Positions 1 to 7,227 of a stretch of DNA of 23,306 nt are shown one piece after another. The notes under the pieces were generated by a model. That model did not search any database, had not been told where the DNA came from, and saw nothing but the letters and a program-made list of their open reading frames with translations. This stretch comes from an uncultured Lachnospiraceae bacterium. Lineage in GTDB: Bacteria; Bacillota; Clostridia; Lachnospirales; Lachnospiraceae. Positions within the stretch are counted from its first letter, which is position 1; every line of letters starts with the position of its first letter. The stretch is taken from the NCBI GenBank assembly GCA_910588535.1, contig CAJUOO010000052.1, forward strand, positions 1 to 23,306, written 5' to 3'. The translations under genes and the position numbers were made by a program.

Positions 1-49
1 CCGGCGTTTTTCAATAGGTTCCTTGAGGACCACAGGCAGTTCGCCGGAC
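1..49 (-). repeat. Palindromic unit A (type 2 arm), cut by window edge
   Basis: This is the inner end and one arm of a ~140-nt palindromic unit found five times in the window. Bases 25-49 are the arm, nearly identical to the right arm of unit E (19883-19907). Bases 4-20 carry the conserved core block CGTTTTTCAATAGG. The partner arm lies outside the window. The strand is that of the GNRA-containing strand, deduced from units C and E, which have the same orientation. It forms the left end of a composite whose right end is unit B. Confidence 0.8.
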
Positions 50-483
50 TGTTTTTATCAGTAAAGCAATACACACTGTCATTCTACTTGTATAAGATTG
101 ATAAATTGTTTTTGTTATCCTCATTAAAAGAATTTGATAATCTATAAATACATACGAAGTCAAAAACTCTGTTGCTTGCACTTTACTTGAGCCATAATTC
201 AAAAAACAGATAATTTTGCACTAAATTAAGCTTACTTCTTGCTTATAATTTTACATATATCAATTATAGAAGAAATAAAAACCAATAAAGTATTTTCTGA
301 TAATTATTATTGAGTAATTTGATAATATTAGTCAAGTTAAGTGCTTGCAGCGGGGCTTTATGACCTTTGCGGCAGTTGTATGATGATTGCAAGCAGCTAC
401 TTGACTCATTGCTTATGGGAATAAATTAAACCTAGAACTGCAAGTATATGAAGAATCACAGCGTATCTGAAACATTCAATAAA
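50..483. repeat. Linker of composite repeat A-B
   Basis: This stretch joins unit A to unit B and has no gene I would accept. Bases 50-173 align with the linkers next to unit D (read in reverse) and unit E. Shared blocks include a stretch around 88-98 (cttgtataag), GAATTTGATAA near 130 and a TTGCGGCAGT block near 368. Bases 440-483 match the sequence beside unit C (reverse), sharing CAGCGTATCTGAAA. On the minus strand the first part shows a broken reading frame also seen in the other copies (see findings). Bases 181-342 look like a separate insertion. Confidence 0.7.
174..349. mobile_element. Possible small nested insertion (MITE-like) with 7-bp direct repeat
   Basis: A 162-bp AT-rich stretch (181-342) absent from the equivalent place in the linker of unit E is bounded on both sides by GCTTGCA (174-180 and 343-349). 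Its ends are imperfect inverted repeats (CTTTACTTGA at the left; ACTTAACTTGA when the right end is read in reverse). This has the form of a small non-autonomous insertion with a 7-bp target duplication. No coding capacity is visible. The pre-insertion site is inferred by alignment to unit E, so the call is tentative. Confidence 0.4.
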
Positions 484-486
484 TCC

Positions 487-627
487 GTATAGCCAGTCCG
501 CTGTATTCCTCAAGGAACCTATTGAAAAACGTCAGTACTTAGCGAGGTTTTTTACGAGCTTAGTATCCGTTACGTTTTTCACTAAGCGCAAGCGGGGTGA
601 CGGAGGAAAACAGCGGACTGGCTATAC
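487..627 (+). repeat. Palindromic unit B (type 1 arms)
   Basis: Left arm 487-511 and right arm 603-627 pair over 24 of 25 positions, with one A/A mismatch; the pairing continues three bases further outward. Inside, TGAAAAACGT (523-532) pairs with ACGTTTTTCA (572-581). A third stem is formed by TACTTAGC and GCTTAGTA within 535-566. A GCAA (GNRA) loop lies at 588-591. It is the right end of composite A-B and lies about 145 bp upstream of the AraC-type gene. Confidence 0.85.
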
Positions 628-692
628 GGACCTCTTCCAAAAAGATATAAGAACACTCATTCTACAAGAAATTACACTTTTTTAAACTTCTA

Positions 693-721
693 TTGCGAAA
701 TGCTCGTAAATATTTTATAAT
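693..721 (+). promoter_or_regulatory. SigA-type promoter of the AraC-family gene
   Basis: TTGCGA (693-698), a 17-nt spacer and a perfect TATAAT (716-721) lie 52 nt upstream of the start codon. A strong ribosome-binding site, AAGGAGA (760-766), follows with 7 nt before the ATG. Confidence 0.7.
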
Positions 722-773
722 AGAACAAGCAACAAATTAAGTCAGTCATCAGCCATTATAAGGAGACAGCAAT

Positions 774-1622
774 ATGTATGATTGTCGGTACGATATTACT
801 TATAACGATTTTAACCCGACGGTTTTATTTGTCAGAAAGTCAAAAATGATCAAGGATTCCCGCTATCATGACCATGATTTCACGGAGATTACCTTTATTT
901 TATCTGGGAAAGGTCAATATTGTGTGAATGGAGATCTCTGCGATGTGCAGGCAGGGGATTTGATTATCTGTAATTCGGGAGTCTTTCACCGGAATATTGT
1001 TGTAAATCCCAAGGAGCCTACCGTAGAATTTTTCTTGGGTTTTTCCGATTTTCATTTCCGGGATATGCCAAAGGATCAGATTATCCTCAAAAACGGCAGC
1101 TATCTTCTTCACACGGACACAGAACTCCGTCAGAGCTTGTCACGGCACTGCTATGCGATGTTGGCTGAGAATGAGACCGATCAGGTAGGAAAATACTTTA
1201 TGTTAAAAGCGCATCTGATGCAATTTCTACTTTTGCTCCTAAGGCAGGAGGCAGATCCCAGACCTGTTCAGGATGGCTGCCATTTTGATTCGCATTATAA
1301 AAGCTATGCGGTCAACCAGATTGTTGATTATCTGGATGCGCACTACAATGAAAAGATTTCCTTGGACCGCATTGCACAGAACATGTATTTAAGTCCTGTC
1401 TATGTGTCCAAAATATTTAAGGAGGAGACAGGTGAGTCCCCTATCAACTACCTGATTCGTATTCGCTTGGAGAAGGCAAAGGATATGTTGGCTGCACCAA
1501 ACCCGGAGAGTATCAAAAAAATTGCTAATGATGTGGGATATGAGGACGCTTATCATTTCAGTAAACTGTTTAAGAAATATTATGGGGTATCTCCCCTACA
1601 TTATAAAAAGAAAATATCGTAG
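774..1622 (+). CDS. AraC-family transcriptional regulator with N-terminal cupin domain
   Basis: This is a cytoplasmic DNA-binding regulator of 282 residues. Residues about 25-110 form a cupin-like ligand pocket (HDHDFTEITFILSGKG, then DVQAGDLIICNSGVFHRN), the metal- or sugar-sensing fold usual in this family. The C-terminal 100 residues hold the two helix-turn-helix motifs of the AraC class, with IAQNMYLSPVYVSKIFKEET in the first and IANDVGYEDAYHFSKLFKKY in the second, the latter the family signature. Length is normal for the cupin-AraC group, which often controls sugar or stress genes. No target is evident: the gene stands alone on the plus strand between a repeat and a convergent operon. 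The start is fixed by AAGGAGA 7 nt upstream and a good promoter. Confidence 0.92.
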   Translation: MYDCRYDITYNDFNPTVLFVRKSKMIKDSRYHDHDFTEITFILSGKGQYCVNGDLCDVQAGDLIICNSGVFHRNIVVNPKEPTVEFFLGFSDFHFRDMPKDQIILKNGSYLLHTDTELRQSLSRHCYAMLAENETDQVGKYFMLKAHLMQFLLLLLRQEADPRPVQDGCHFDSHYKSYAVNQIVDYLDAHYNEKISLDRIAQNMYLSPVYVSKIFKEETGESPINYLIRIRLEKAKDMLAAPNPESIKKIANDVGYEDAYHFSKLFKKYYGVSPLHYKKKIS

Positions 1623-1630
1623 AATCAGGC

Positions 1631-1674
1631 AGCAAACCAGCCAGAGCAGACAATGCAGCTCTGGCTGGTTTGCT
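1631..1674. terminator. Bidirectional hairpin terminator
   Basis: A perfect 17-bp stem (1631-1647 with 1658-1674) with a 10-nt loop sits between the convergent araC-type gene and ABC permease gene. T-rich sequence follows on the plus strand (AATTCTATTTAT). The hairpin can serve both directions, though the minus-strand T tract is poor. Confidence 0.8.
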
Positions 1675-1682
1675 AATTCTAT

Positions 1683-3728
1683 TTATCTGTCTTTTATAAT
1701 CTCCTCTAGTGGTGCTCCCGGAAGAATCGTCACGTGAATATCATATTTTCCGCCATCAACTTGTATGACAACTACCCCTGTTGTTTTTTCTTCATTCAAT
1801 AAGCTAGTTTGGAAAAAACTCCTGTTATAATCTGGATATAGATAAGGAACTATCTTTTCAATCCCTTCTCTGTCATCAATCAAGATTTCTCTGTTATCCA
1901 AGGATATACGAATTCTTTCTACCACTTCGGGATCAAATTTTCCACTCATCAGATCAGTGGCAATATTATGCTCCTCCAAGAAGCGCAGTGTGTCCTTACA
2001 TGCTCCGTAGATTGGTATATCAGATACACTCATTCTGCCCTCTTCTTCAAAGGTACTTTGAAAATCTATGGTAGCCACAATTCCGCTGTCTAAAGCTTCC
2101 TGCAGACCCAGTGCTTCATATTCCCTACAATAAATTTCCACAAATTCTGGAATCCATTCATCTTCTAAAAATTCTACATGATAGCTCATATCCATAACAG
2201 ACATGCTCTTGATCTCAGCCTCTTGAAATCTTTTCCTCATAACTTCCTTATATTCTTTCGATGAATAGATCTCCTCCATATTACTCTTAATCTCACTGGC
2301 CGGAAGCCAATATTTTTTATAGCTTTCTTTTCCATTCTTCAGATTAAATTTAACTACATAAAAAACATTCTCTTCATCTGCCTGCCATTCCACTCCGCTG
2401 ATGGCAGCCTCTCTTCCCTTCTCCGCCATCTGATATGCGATCTCTGTATTTAATTCCATATTTTCAAAAATATATTCTCTTATTCCCCGAATATACCCTG
2501 TTGAACGGGTAGCATAGATGCTGCCCTCATCCAAGTTTGAAATAGAGATCGCCATAGAACTCACATTTTCTTTTTTTGGTAATGCCCTATTTATCCCAAA
2601 CCAGTCCCCACGTATACTAAAGGCAATTAAGAACACCACAAGCCCTGTTGCCAAAAGTTGTCTTTTATATGAAAATATGGCATGAATATCCATCTGGAAC
2701 AATACCTCGATAAATCCATGTGATAACACCAGACCAAAGATAAGACCAAAGCAAAACCATGCAAGCTGTACTGGCTCTGAGGGAGATCTGCCCAACATTG
2801 CAAAGAAAATACCACTTCCTAAGGATAGAGGAATCACAAGAAGAATTCGATACAGATTCAAAATCCTTGCAAATGCAATGGAACTGCCCGCTGCCTCAGA
2901 AGGACGCTTCTTATATAAGAACAGAGCAATGGCTCCCGCTATCACCATCAACACAAAACATTGTAATAGATACAGAGCAAAAGACGCTCCTGTCATATAA
3001 ACAAATAACTGATCCTCTATCTCCAAAAATTTCTCTCCAAAATAGACAAAAGCAAGCAGCGGGGAGGTAAAATGCATACTTTCCAAAACATTCCAATTAC
3101 CATAATATGTCGAGATAAAAAATGATAAATATCCCTCCAGCAAGCTTCTAACCGCTATGGCATAAATAAACAGCACACCGCCGGTTATCAAGCAATTTAT
3201 CATATTTCCAGTCAGCATAACCGCGACAAGCATTAGATTGTAAAAAAATAAAAAGAATAAAATATGCACACCAATCGTTATCAACGCCATTGACAGCATA
3301 CTTCCCGTTATCGTTGCATATTGGCTAATAATAATCAGGCTGACGAGAACACTCACCAGATAGGGAAGAAGATATAGTACAACCCCATTTACATAACAGG
3401 AAGCGAAAATTATTTCCCTTTTAATTGGAATAGAATGATAGAGATCTACCTTCTTCTTTGAAAATAACCATGCAAATCCTGCTATTGCACAGATAATGGC
3501 GAAGAACACTGTCAGCACACTATGAAAACCTAACCCAAAAAAGGCAGAAAAAATACCTATGACATTCTCTTCAAATATTCTTTTTTCATAGGAAACTACA
3601 TTCTGTAGAGCAATCATCATTCCTAATGGCATGGCGATAAAATAAGTAAGCGATGTAAGAACCAAAAGCCACATATGACGCTTTATATTCTCGATGCAAA
3701 GATTAAAAAATGAGATTTTTGATGTCAT
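1683..3728 (-). CDS. Large ABC transporter permease, DUF6449-type
   Basis: This is the membrane subunit of an ABC system encoded with the ATPase and GntR regulator upstream. It has 681 residues from the chosen ATG at 3728, which follows GGAGGTGGCAGGCT; an upstream in-frame start at 3788 lies deep inside the ATPase gene. About ten hydrophobic segments fill roughly the first 400 residues, for example LLVLTSLTYFIAMPLGMMIA and LLVIPLSLGSGIFFAMLG. A soluble region of about 280 residues follows, rich in acidic and aromatic residues, resembling the DUF6449 domain described on Lachnospiraceae permeases. The gene overlaps the ATPase by 26 nt, implying translational coupling. Substrate is unknown; relatives of the YtrA/YtrB class respond to cell-wall stress. 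The family call is from recollection of similar proteins. Confidence 0.8.
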   Translation of the reverse strand: MTSKISFFNLCIENIKRHMWLLVLTSLTYFIAMPLGMMIALQNVVSYEKRIFEENVIGIFSAFFGLGFHSVLTVFFAIICAIAGFAWLFSKKKVDLYHSIPIKREIIFASCYVNGVVLYLLPYLVSVLVSLIIISQYATITGSMLSMALITIGVHILFFLFFYNLMLVAVMLTGNMINCLITGGVLFIYAIAVRSLLEGYLSFFISTYYGNWNVLESMHFTSPLLAFVYFGEKFLEIEDQLFVYMTGASFALYLLQCFVLMVIAGAIALFLYKKRPSEAAGSSIAFARILNLYRILLVIPLSLGSGIFFAMLGRSPSEPVQLAWFCFGLIFGLVLSHGFIEVLFQMDIHAIFSYKRQLLATGLVVFLIAFSIRGDWFGINRALPKKENVSSMAISISNLDEGSIYATRSTGYIRGIREYIFENMELNTEIAYQMAEKGREAAISGVEWQADEENVFYVVKFNLKNGKESYKKYWLPASEIKSNMEEIYSSKEYKEVMRKRFQEAEIKSMSVMDMSYHVEFLEDEWIPEFVEIYCREYEALGLQEALDSGIVATIDFQSTFEEEGRMSVSDIPIYGACKDTLRFLEEHNIATDLMSGKFDPEVVERIRISLDNREILIDDREGIEKIVPYLYPDYNRSFFQTSLLNEEKTTGVVVIQVDGGKYDIHVTILPGAPLEEIIKDR

Positions 3729-4605
3729 AGCCTGCCACCTCCGTTTCACTGATAAAAATTTCCTCCAAGGATAGTGGAAGAAGCTCATAAAATAATGGCT
3801 CGTATTCCGTTATCATCCTCTCTATATAATCCACAGATCCTTTCACAGTAATCGTGTTCAGTGAACCTCTCTGCTCTATCTTCATAATATCAAGCTTCTT
3901 TTTTAGACTTTCCAAGTCCTCCATATTCTTTAGGACACATTGAAGCTTATGAATATTTAATTTCATATCCTCCAGATCCTTTGATAAAAGAATCCCGCCC
4001 TTGTGCAAAAGTCCCACATGATCACAGATATCTTCAAGCTCCCTCAGATTGTGCGATGCCACCACAGGCGTCATTCCCCTCTCTTCTATCTCCTTAATAA
4101 AGATACTCTTCACCGCCTGCCGCATCACTGGATCAAGCCCGTCAAAAGTTTCATCACAAAGAAGATATTTTGTATTCGCACAGATGCCAAGTATCACAGA
4201 AAGCTGTTTTTTCATGCCCTTGGAGAAGGTATTGATCTTCCTTGAACCATCCAAGCCAAACTGCTCCAACAGATGAAGAAAGCGCATCCCATCAAAATTA
4301 GCATACACACTCTGATAATATCGTTTCATAACAAGCGGTGTCGCATTTGCAAAAAAATACTGCTCATCTGAGATATAAAAAAGCTTCTGCTTGCTCTCCG
4401 GCGTCTCATATATCGGCTTTCCATCTACCAAGATAGTCCCCTCATCTGGTTTTAACACACCACACACCATACGAAGAAAAGTACTCTTACCTGCCCCATT
4501 TGTTCCGATAAGTCCAAATACTGCACCATCCTGTATAGTCGCATCAAGGCGATCCACCGCTGTCATTTTGCCGAAGGATTTACGGATTCCCTTTGCCTCA
4601 ATCAT
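3703..4605 (-). CDS. ABC transporter ATP-binding protein (YtrB-like)
   Basis: This is the cytoplasmic ATPase of the exporter-type ABC system, 300 residues. Walker A is GTNGAGKST at residues 34-42. The signature loop reads FSKGMKKQ instead of LSGGQ, common in this subfamily. Walker B is YLLCDETFDGLDP, and the switch histidine is in VVASHNLREL. The last ~90 residues form the variable C-terminal extension typical of gliding/bacitracin-type exporters. The ATG overlaps the gntR stop (ATGA), and the 3' end overlaps the permease start, so all three genes form one tightly coupled operon. Its substrate cannot be read from the sequence. Confidence 0.92.
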   Translation of the reverse strand: MIEAKGIRKSFGKMTAVDRLDATIQDGAVFGLIGTNGAGKSTFLRMVCGVLKPDEGTILVDGKPIYETPESKQKLFYISDEQYFFANATPLVMKRYYQSVYANFDGMRFLHLLEQFGLDGSRKINTFSKGMKKQLSVILGICANTKYLLCDETFDGLDPVMRQAVKSIFIKEIEERGMTPVVASHNLRELEDICDHVGLLHKGGILLSKDLEDMKLNIHKLQCVLKNMEDLESLKKKLDIMKIEQRGSLNTITVKGSVDYIERMITEYEPLFYELLPLSLEEIFISETEVAGYDIKNLIF

Positions 4606-4973
4606 CGTTTTTCCTCCTCATAATACGATGTCAACCGGTCAATCAAATGCTCCTTGCTGATTCCAGCTTCCATCGCGTGCTTTGCAAGCGTTTTGGTTTC
4701 CTCATCAATAATCTTCTCTCTGTTTTCCCTCCATTCTGTTTCCTTTGACACGTAATTTCCCCTGCCTTTCACTGTATAGATATACCCCATCTCCTCAAGC
4801 TCTGTATACGCCCGCTGGATTGTGTTCGGATTCACAGTCAGCTCAAGTGCCAGACTTCTGACGCTTGGAAGCTTGCTCTCCGCCTCAAGTGCACCACGTA
4901 TAATCAGATTTTGGAGCTTCTCCGTCACCTGTTCATAGATCGGACGTTTATCCCGGTAATCCAGAATAATCAT
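4602..4973 (-). CDS. GntR-family repressor, YtrA subfamily
   Basis: This is a 123-residue DNA-binding regulator. A winged helix-turn-helix occupies residues about 8-77, with RPIYEQVTEKLQNLIIRGAL, LPSVRSLALELTVNPNTIQR and the wing GYIYTVKGRGNYVS. A short C-terminal helical tail of ~45 residues takes the place of a ligand domain, which defines the YtrA subfamily. It is the first gene of the ABC operon and very likely represses its own promoter, since a perfect 9-5-9 inverted repeat overlaps and follows the -10 box. GGAAAGGAGG precedes the ATG. Confidence 0.93.
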   Translation of the reverse strand: MIILDYRDKRPIYEQVTEKLQNLIIRGALEAESKLPSVRSLALELTVNPNTIQRAYTELEEMGYIYTVKGRGNYVSKETEWRENREKIIDEETKTLAKHAMEAGISKEHLIDRLTSYYEEEKR

Positions 4974-5013
4974 AGATCCTCCTTTCCAGTATCAACTGTA
5001 TCATATGTCGCAT

Positions 5014-5064
5014 GTGTATTAATTATGTTAATACACTTATAGCATAAAAAAAGAATATTGTCAA
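5014..5064 (-). promoter_or_regulatory. Promoter and operator of the gntR-ABC operon
   Basis: On the minus strand TTGACA (5059-5064), a 17-nt spacer and TATAAG (5036-5041) form a consensus SigA promoter. Immediately downstream, 5014-5036 is a perfect inverted repeat (GTGTATTAA, 5-nt spacer, TTAATACAC) sharing one base with the -10 box. A repressor bound here would block initiation; the promoter-proximal GntR is the natural candidate. Confidence 0.85.
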
Positions 5065-5165
5065 GAGATATATTTTTCCTATCCAAACATTCACAACTCT
5101 CCATCACCCAGCTCTTATCTTGAATCTGTTTTTCGCCAAGCAAGCGCAGGATGATGGAAAAACTA

Positions 5166-6083
5166 TTATTTTAAAAACCCATTTATAATCTGTGCTTCTG
5201 CCTCTTCTTCCGTCAGGCCTAATGTCATCAGTTTTATAATCTGATCTCCCGCTATCTTTCCGATCGCCGCCTCATGGATCAGGGAAGCATCCAGATGATT
5301 TGCCGTGATCTCAGGCACTGCGCTTATAGTGGCCTGATCCATAATAATAGCATCACATTCGCTGTGTCCACTGCATTTATTATTCCCGTTGATCTTCGCT
5401 AAAAATACCTGTCTGGACTGATCCTTTGCCACTGCTCTGGAGATCAGATTGGTGCCAGAATTCTCTCCGTTCAGATCCACCTCGAAGCTGGTCTTTGCAT
5501 ACTGGTTTCCATGCGTCATCAACTTTTCTTTTACAATAAGAGTCGCCCCGTCAGCAAGTTCTGCCTGCGTCACTCTCTCTGTGGAGTCCACACCGCGAAT
5601 CTGCACTGTCTCCATCTCCATATAGCTGTTCTGCTCCATATGAATCACTGTCTTGGGGTTCATAATACGCTCTCCCGTGCCCTCACCACTTCCATAATGC
5701 TTTTCCACATAGCGCACTCTGGAATTTTTTCCAATATAAAAAGTGTGCACTCCGTCGTGGCGAGATCCCTTCTCTCCTCCATTGTGAATCCCACAGCCCG
5801 CCACAATTAACACATCACAGTCCTCGCCTACTCGAAAATCGTTATATACCATCTCCTCAAGTCCGCTCTGGCTTAACAACACTGGGATATGCACGCTCTC
5901 CTTCTTTGTGCCCGGTTGAATCACAATGTCGATCCCCTGCTTGTCCTCCTTGCTCACAATATCAATATGAGCCGTCGAATTTCGCTCCACACTGGCACCA
6001 TTTGCGCGAATATTATAAGCTCCCTGCGTCACCTCATGAAGCTCTGTTATCTTCTCCAACAAATTCTTCTGTATCGCATCCAT
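5166..6083 (-). CDS. SufB/SufD-family Fe-S assembly scaffold (minimal SUF type)
   Basis: This protein is the probable partner of the SufC-like ATPase encoded 33 nt upstream, acting in iron-sulfur cluster assembly. From the ATG at 6083 it has 305 residues, starting MDAIQKNLLEKI; a TTG at 6107 and an ATG at 6095 are possible alternatives. The family beta-helix core and C-terminal helices are recognisable (IHEAAIGKIAGDQIIKLM, then GLTEEEAEAQIINGF). It is much shorter than E. coli SufB or SufD. At the place of SufB Cys405 it has a non-cysteine (MDQATIS), whereas the SufD-type histidine is kept (IHEAAIG). Cysteines elsewhere (GEDCDVLIVAGCGIH, NNKCSGHSECD) could serve as ligands. No sufS, sufU, sufE or second sufB/D follows, so this is a two-gene CB system. 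Whether it is the main Fe-S machine is inference. Confidence 0.88.
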   Translation of the reverse strand: MDAIQKNLLEKITELHEVTQGAYNIRANGASVERNSTAHIDIVSKEDKQGIDIVIQPGTKKESVHIPVLLSQSGLEEMVYNDFRVGEDCDVLIVAGCGIHNGGEKGSRHDGVHTFYIGKNSRVRYVEKHYGSGEGTGERIMNPKTVIHMEQNSYMEMETVQIRGVDSTERVTQAELADGATLIVKEKLMTHGNQYAKTSFEVDLNGENSGTNLISRAVAKDQSRQVFLAKINGNNKCSGHSECDAIIMDQATISAVPEITANHLDASLIHEAAIGKIAGDQIIKLMTLGLTEEEAEAQIINGFLK

Positions 6084-6116
6084 CTCTGCTCCCATCCGTC
6101 CTCTCAATCGGACCTT

Positions 6117-6860
6117 CTATGCTTCTTCCTGCGGCATATCGCGATAATACCGACAACCACCGCCTGCCGCCTCCAAAAGTTCAGGAAGAATCTCCTCCCT
6201 GCTGCCCTTTTTCTTCACAGTTCCGTCCGCTATCACCACAATCTCATCTGCAATGCCCAGTATTCTCTCCTGATGGGAGATAATAACAATAGATCTCTCT
6301 TTATTTCTATGCATTTTCTCAAATACACGAATCAGATTATGAAAGCTCCACAGATCGATCCCTGCCTCCGGCTCATCAAACACAGAGATTCTCGTATCTC
6401 TGGCAAGCACTGTCGCGATCTCAATTCTCTTTAATTCTCCACCGGACAGGCTCCCATCCACCTCGCGGTTAATATAATCTCTCGCACACAGACCCACCTC
6501 AGCCAGATACTCGCAGGCCCCCACTGTGGAAAGCTTGGGATTGCCCGACGCAAGCAGTATAAGATCCTTTACTGTTATTCCTTTAAAGCGCACGGGCTGC
6601 TGAAAAGCAAAACTAATGCCCAACCTCGCTCTCTCTGTCACAGACAGATCTGTGATATCTGTATCATCCAGAAAAAGCCTGCCGGATGTAGGCCTCTCGA
6701 TGCCCGCGATCACCTTGGCAAGAGAGGACTTTCCTCCCCCGTTCGGTCCCGTAAGTACAATAAATTTCTTATCCTCTATCTCCAGATTAATATTCTGCAA
6801 GATATCCTTCTTTACATGCTCCCCTTCCACTCCAAAGGAGACATCCTGTAGCTTCAGCAT
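6117..6860 (-). CDS. sufC: SufC-like Fe-S assembly ATPase
   Basis: This is a soluble ABC-type ATPase of 247 residues that drives conformational change in the SufB/D-type scaffold. Walker A is GPNGGGKSS at 38-46. Signature is LSGGELKRIEIA, the SufC form, Walker B is ISVFDEPEAGIDLW, and the switch histidine sits in VIISHQERIL. No membrane partner is present; the next gene encodes the SufB/D-like scaffold. GGAGGAAAGGAT precedes the ATG, and a near-perfect promoter lies 34-62 nt upstream. The symbol follows the family; in a two-gene system it may better be called smsC. Confidence 0.9.
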   Translation of the reverse strand: MLKLQDVSFGVEGEHVKKDILQNINLEIEDKKFIVLTGPNGGGKSSLAKVIAGIERPTSGRLFLDDTDITDLSVTERARLGISFAFQQPVRFKGITVKDLILLASGNPKLSTVGACEYLAEVGLCARDYINREVDGSLSGGELKRIEIATVLARDTRISVFDEPEAGIDLWSFHNLIRVFEKMHRNKERSIVIISHQERILGIADEIVVIADGTVKKKGSREEILPELLEAAGGGCRYYRDMPQEEA

Positions 6861-6893
6861 ATCCTTTCCTCCATCGGTTTTCCTTATTTTCCC

Positions 6894-6922
6894 ATTATAA
6901 AATTCCTTCTGTAAATTGTCAA
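6894..6922 (-). promoter_or_regulatory. Consensus promoter of the suf-like pair
   Basis: On the minus strand TTGACA (6917-6922), 17 nt and TATAAT (6894-6899) match the SigA consensus at every position. The -35 box overlaps the stop codon of the spore-protein gene, so the suf-like pair has its own vegetative promoter independent of the sporulation gene before it. Confidence 0.85.
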
Positions 6923-7164
6923 CTGATTACTTCTTCATTTTCCGTGTCCGTCTTTGAAAGTGCCTCCTTCTTCATGGCTTTCTTCCGTTTTCCAACCAGA
7001 CCACCAATCTTTCCAGTCTCCTTTGCAGACAGACTTCTCCAGCCGCCCTCCATCACTCGATCCAAAAGCCCAAGCTCCTGTGCAATCTCAAGCTTTAAGC
7101 TGTCCTCCGGTGTCAGATGCAAAAGATCCGGCTTGTTATCCTTTTTTCCAGTTTTTTTAGCCAT
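6919..7164 (-). CDS. Alpha/beta-type small acid-soluble spore protein
   Basis: This is a DNA-coating protein of the spore core, 81 residues from the ATG at 7164, which follows AAAGGAG with a 7-nt gap. LKLEIAQELGLLDRV matches the first conserved SASP block with the Glu-Ile-Ala cleavage site used by the germination protease. KETGKIGGLVGKRKKAMK matches the second block (G-x-x-GG-x-x-x-KR). A lysine-rich N terminus and an acidic C-terminal tail are unusual extensions compared with the ~60-70-residue Bacillus proteins, but are seen in clostridial variants. It shows that the organism sporulates. Confidence 0.88.
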   Translation of the reverse strand: MAKKTGKKDNKPDLLHLTPEDSLKLEIAQELGLLDRVMEGGWRSLSAKETGKIGGLVGKRKKAMKKEALSKTDTENEEVIS

Positions 7165-7198
7165 AAAAATACTCCTTTCCACAATGCTTGTGTACTTG

Positions 7199-7227
7199 GA
7201 GTATCACCAAAATTTACTGTTCTATTC
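7199..7227 (-). promoter_or_regulatory. Candidate SigG promoter of the spore-protein gene
   Basis: On the minus strand GAATA (7223-7227), a 17-nt gap and GATACTC (7199-7205) resemble the forespore SigG consensus (GHATR, CATnMTA) about 35 nt before the start codon. No convincing SigA promoter is seen here, which fits a forespore-specific gene. Confidence 0.45.

Noticed and set aside
11..202. Minus-strand 63-codon frame ending in repeat A
   Set aside because: Lies within the repeat; the better conserved peptide in this linker is in another frame that holds a stop, and there is no ribosome-binding site.
5889..6434. 181-codon plus-strand frame over the suf-like genes
   Set aside because: Antisense shadow of two clearly recognised genes, with no ribosome-binding site or family.
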